In this document: piece after piece, positions 58,421-64,000 of the stretch
How the letters are laid out: every line of letters begins with the position of its first letter
How positions within the stretch are numbered: position 1 is the stretch's first letter
NCBI RefSeq assembly: GCF_000195915.1
Contig: NC_002578.1
Coordinates: forward strand, 186,001-250,000
DNA from: Thermoplasma acidophilum DSM 1728
GTDB lineage: Archaea; Thermoplasmatota; Thermoplasmata; Thermoplasmatales; Thermoplasmataceae
DNA: 64,000 nt
Reading direction: 5' to 3'
Position numbers and translations under genes: made by a program
The notes under the pieces: generated by a model
Database searches by the model: none
Seen by the model: only the letters and a program-made list of their open reading frames with translations
Told to the model about the DNA's origin: nothing

Positions 58421-59223
58421 AGAGGAAACCTGCCGTGGCAGGTTACTTCTATCCCGAAAGGAAGGACGAGCTCTACTCCCTGCTATCGTCGTTCGCTATA
58501 CCGGAACAGCACGTGTCCGGAACCATCATAGGGGCTGTGGTGCCGCATGCCGGGATAATATATTCTGGCCGCACGGCCATGTACTCGTACCGTGCGATTG
58601 AAAAATCTGCCGTCAGGGACTTCGTAATTATAGGGCCCAATCACAGGCCCCTGACTCCGTATGCATCACTCTATCCCGAGGGCGAATGGTCCACACCGCT
58701 TGGCGATGCGTTGATAAACGATCGCATGGCAGAAGCCCTTTACAGGGACTCCAACTACATCGTAAAGGACGAGGAATCCCATCTGATGGAGCATTCCGTG
58801 GAGGTTCAGATACCATTCCTCCAGTACCTGTTCGGCGATGGATTCAGGTTCGTGCCCGTGATACTCGGCGATCAGGAGATCGATGTTGCAAGGGACATAG
58901 GCGAAGCGATAATGAAGATAGAAGATCCGTTCATCTTCATAGCAAGTTCAGATTTCACGCATTACGAGGATGCCAAGCGTGTTGAGAAGAAGGACATGGA
59001 TCTGATATCAGCCATACTTACGCTTGATCTGGATAAATTCTATTCCGTCCTCGAAAAGGAGAACGTCACCGCTTGCGGTTACGGTGCCATAGCAGCGCTC
59101 ATGTACTATACCAAGAAAAGAGGTGGAAGGATGATATTCCTGAATCATTCCAATTCCGGCGACGTCACCGGTGATTACTCGGAGGTCGTGGGCTACGCTT
59201 CGCTAGTATCTGTGATACCGTGA
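58417..59223 (+). CDS. MEMO-family protein
   Basis: 268 residues matching MEMO1: VPHAGIIYSG (His44), NHRP (His76), MEHSVEVQIPF (His126) and TACGYGAI (Cys220), the metal-binding set of histidines and a cysteine that binds iron or copper in human MEMO1. The fold is that of aromatic-ring extradiol dioxygenases (LigB). It is translationally coupled with AMMECR1; in many genomes these two plus a radical SAM protein form a conserved module. Its 3' end overlaps convergent hutI by 31 nt. Confidence 0.93.
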   Translation: MKRKPAVAGYFYPERKDELYSLLSSFAIPEQHVSGTIIGAVVPHAGIIYSGRTAMYSYRAIEKSAVRDFVIIGPNHRPLTPYASLYPEGEWSTPLGDALINDRMAEALYRDSNYIVKDEESHLMEHSVEVQIPFLQYLFGDGFRFVPVILGDQEIDVARDIGEAIMKIEDPFIFIASSDFTHYEDAKRVEKKDMDLISAILTLDLDKFYSVLEKENVTACGYGAIAALMYYTKKRGGRMIFLNHSNSGDVTGDYSEVVGYASLVSVIP

Positions 59224-60425
59224 TCGCCTCTGCTGTAAAGGATATTTCCTCTGGATATGGTCATAGATACTATGTCCAGGCCGTAAAGATACGGGATCTC
59301 ATCGTAGCTTCTGGCAGATAGAACGACAAGATCCGCATCCTTCCCACTTTCAATGGTTCCCTTTTTTTCGGCGAGGCCCAGGGAAGCAGCGGGATTGATC
59401 GTCGCGGCATTCAGCACTTCTTCAGCGTTCATGTGGTTGTTCCTCACGGCGAGGTGCATGGCGAATATCATGTCATCGTTCATGTTGAGCGGTGATATGT
59501 CCGTAGCTATCGAAACCGGGATGCCACGATCTATTATCCTTCTTGCGTCAGGGTAAGCCTCGTTCAGCGCGAAAACGGTTATGGGCAAAAGCGTTACGGA
59601 TGATCCATTTTCCTTAACGATGTCGAGATCGGCGTCATCGAAGTGTATCATGTGATCGTACGATACTATGGGCAGGCCCCTTGTTTTCTTCACGCAACCA
59701 ACGTTCTCTATCTCGTTGGTGTGAATTCTGGCCGGAATACCCATTGCAATTGCCGCCTCAAGAAAACGCCTGGATGCTTCCGGGCTGAATGCCCCTGCAT
59801 CGCAGAATATGTCCGCATAAGATATTCTCTGTCTGTTCCTTTTCACAGTTTCTAAGATCCCTTCAACGTAGGCATTCTCCTGCACATCCTGTGGAACCAC
59901 ATGGGCAAGGTAAGTGGGAACAACGCTTATGGGGCCTGTGTTCTTTATAACTTCAATGGCGGAGAGTATCTTCTCCTCTCCCCTCTGATCGAGTCCGTAG
60001 CCGGTCTTCATCTCCATTGTGGTCGTTCCCCTCCTCACCGCAGACCATACCCTTGAGATCGTTTCCTTAAAAATTCGGTTTTCATCAGCATTCACAGTAT
60101 CCCTTATCGTCCTGTATATGCCATTTCCAGACCTGAGTATGTCAAGGTAGCTGGTGCCCCTGATCCGCATGTAGAACTCCTGGACCCTGTTACCGGCAAA
60201 GGCTATGTGCGTATGCGGGTCCACGAATCCAGGCACCGCAACCCCGCCACCGCAGTCGATCTCTTCCACGCCTGGAGGGACGGCTCTCGTTATCTCCGCG
60301 ATCCTTCCGCCGTGTATGAGTATTGAGTGGTTCTCATACACCTTCACGTCCGCCTGCCTCTCACCGGAGAGAAATGACCTGCCTTCCCCAGTGGCTATCT
60401 GGGAAAGGTTGGTAAGCGCCCTCAT
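59193..60425 (-). CDS. hutI: Imidazolonepropionase
   Basis: 410 residues of the amidohydrolase superfamily: metal ligands in GFVDPHTHIAFAG, with the long insertion and the RGTTTMEMKTGYGLD segment specific to imidazolonepropionase. Later come HTNEIENVGCV and the end segment ISIATDISPLNMNDDM with Asp. It opens the imidazolone ring to formiminoglutamate in histidine degradation. It starts 2 nt after the hutU stop in the same operon. hutH and later steps are not in this window. Confidence 0.95.
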   Translation of the reverse strand: MRALTNLSQIATGEGRSFLSGERQADVKVYENHSILIHGGRIAEITRAVPPGVEEIDCGGGVAVPGFVDPHTHIAFAGNRVQEFYMRIRGTSYLDILRSGNGIYRTIRDTVNADENRIFKETISRVWSAVRRGTTTMEMKTGYGLDQRGEEKILSAIEVIKNTGPISVVPTYLAHVVPQDVQENAYVEGILETVKRNRQRISYADIFCDAGAFSPEASRRFLEAAIAMGIPARIHTNEIENVGCVKKTRGLPIVSYDHMIHFDDADLDIVKENGSSVTLLPITVFALNEAYPDARRIIDRGIPVSIATDISPLNMNDDMIFAMHLAVRNNHMNAEEVLNAATINPAASLGLAEKKGTIESGKDADLVVLSARSYDEIPYLYGLDIVSMTISRGNILYSRGDHGITDTSEA

Positions 60426-60427
60426 GA

Positions 60428-63615
<3,188 letters not shown>

Positions 63616-63685
63616 TCCCTTGAGAACTAATTTTATAAACCGTGATCTCAATAAGATTAAATATCAATTTATAATTGATTTAATC

Positions 63686-64000
63686 ATGAAGAACATAGCT
63701 GTGATAGTCTCGTCCGGTAAAAACGAGAAGGAAAAGGTGCTGACAGCTCTTACATTTGCCAATGTGGCCAAGAAGAACAAGCTGTTCAATGACGTGACGC
63801 TGATACTTTTTGGTCCAGTTGAGAAGCTTGTTGCCGAAGGCGACAAGGATGTGCTGAAGATGCTCGATGATTTTGCATCACTAGGTGAAAAACCCGTGGC
63901 ATGCCAGGTAGTGGCCAACAATTTCAACATAACTACTGATCTTCAGAAGCTACAGAATCTTAAAGTTGACATGGTCGGGCCGATCATAAAGGATCTTGCC
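63686..64000 (+). CDS. DsrE-like protein, start only (continues past the window)
   Basis: 105 codons from ATG 63686 to the window end without stop. The visible part starts MKNIAVIVSSGKNEKEKVLT, followed by ALTFANVAKKN and VTLILFGPVEKLVAEGD, as in DsrE/DsrF/TusD-like sulfur-relay folds (Rossmann-like, with a strand pattern). A Cys in EKPVACQVVANN might be the functional residue. TATA-like TTTATAATTG lies about 20-30 nt upstream. The C-terminus and operon are not visible. Confidence 0.6.
   Translation, partial: MKNIAVIVSSGKNEKEKVLTALTFANVAKKNKLFNDVTLILFGPVEKLVAEGDKDVLKMLDDFASLGEKPVACQVVANNFNITTDLQKLQNLKVDMVGPIIKDLA

Overview
The window is chromosomal DNA of a thermoacidophilic euryarchaeon of the genus Thermoplasma, very probably T. 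acidophilum. Supporting signs are a TBP gene, the PolD small subunit, an archaeal SRP RNA, TATA boxes sitting so close to start codons that many mRNAs must be nearly leaderless, a split tRNA-Trp gene, and proteins I recognise from memory as resembling the Ta0191 (aldohexose-type SDR), Ta0195 (OsmC) and Ta0216 (B12-binding/radical SAM) families in the same relative order. Species and locus identity are recalled, not searched.

Layout. 1-3.9 kb: end of a membrane protein, a UbiD decarboxylase with an ArsR-like regulator, and a divergent MFS carrier. 3.9-6.4 kb: a graveyard of insertion sequences (TnpB tail, IS256-type and IS3-type transposase relics) next to tRNA-Arg(UCU). 6.6-12.5 kb: SDR, methyltransferase, SRP RNA, HD hydrolase, alpha/beta hydrolase, OsmC, ankyrin protein and MFS carrier. 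12.6-20.6 kb: membrane Fe-S oxidoreductase, TBP, the Fe-S assembly locus (sufT, SufR-like regulator, divergent sufCBD) and a dienoyl-CoA-reductase-like SDR. 20.7-31 kb: glyS with a CBS protein, a flavin disulfide reductase, a second TnpB tail, a multi-spanning carrier, electron transfer flavoprotein, a glycosyltransferase and truD. 31-36 kb: a futalosine-pathway menaquinone cluster (mqnC, mqnE, mqnA) enclosing the Ta0216-type radical SAM protein. 36-42 kb: guaB, a degenerate ALDH homologue, a DMT carrier, PolD DP1 and three small genes including ribosomal protein eL41. 42-51 kb: drug-type MFS, a third TnpB tail, an ABC exporter, PRTase, intron-containing tRNA-Trp, dienelactone hydrolase, acyl-CoA synthetase, acyl-CoA dehydrogenase and a MobA-like protein. 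51.3-52.75 kb: tRNA-Val followed by a small decayed integrated element with an integrase relic and a toxin-antitoxin pair. 52.8-64 kb: ABC exporter, S66 and M20 peptidases, AMMECR1 plus MEMO, hutI-hutU with a divergent amino-acid permease, and the start of a DsrE-like gene.

How it fits together. Several loci could form one respiratory route: acyl-CoA synthetase, acyl-CoA dehydrogenase and dienoyl-CoA reductase feed ETF, the NarI/HdrD-like membrane protein could pass the electrons to menaquinone, and the mqn genes make that quinone. The suf genes supply Fe-S clusters to these enzymes.

The most interesting items are: the tRNA-Trp intron, which reads as a box C/D guide for tRNA positions 34 and 39; the tRNA-Val element with 16-nt flanking repeats and a tail-to-tail toxin-antitoxin pair; three collinear TnpB 3'-end scars; a detached ETF-beta C-terminus; a 22-residue eL41 gene; a HD hydrolase gene starting 12 nt after SRP RNA; and strong inverted repeats in the sufR/sufC and mqnE promoters.
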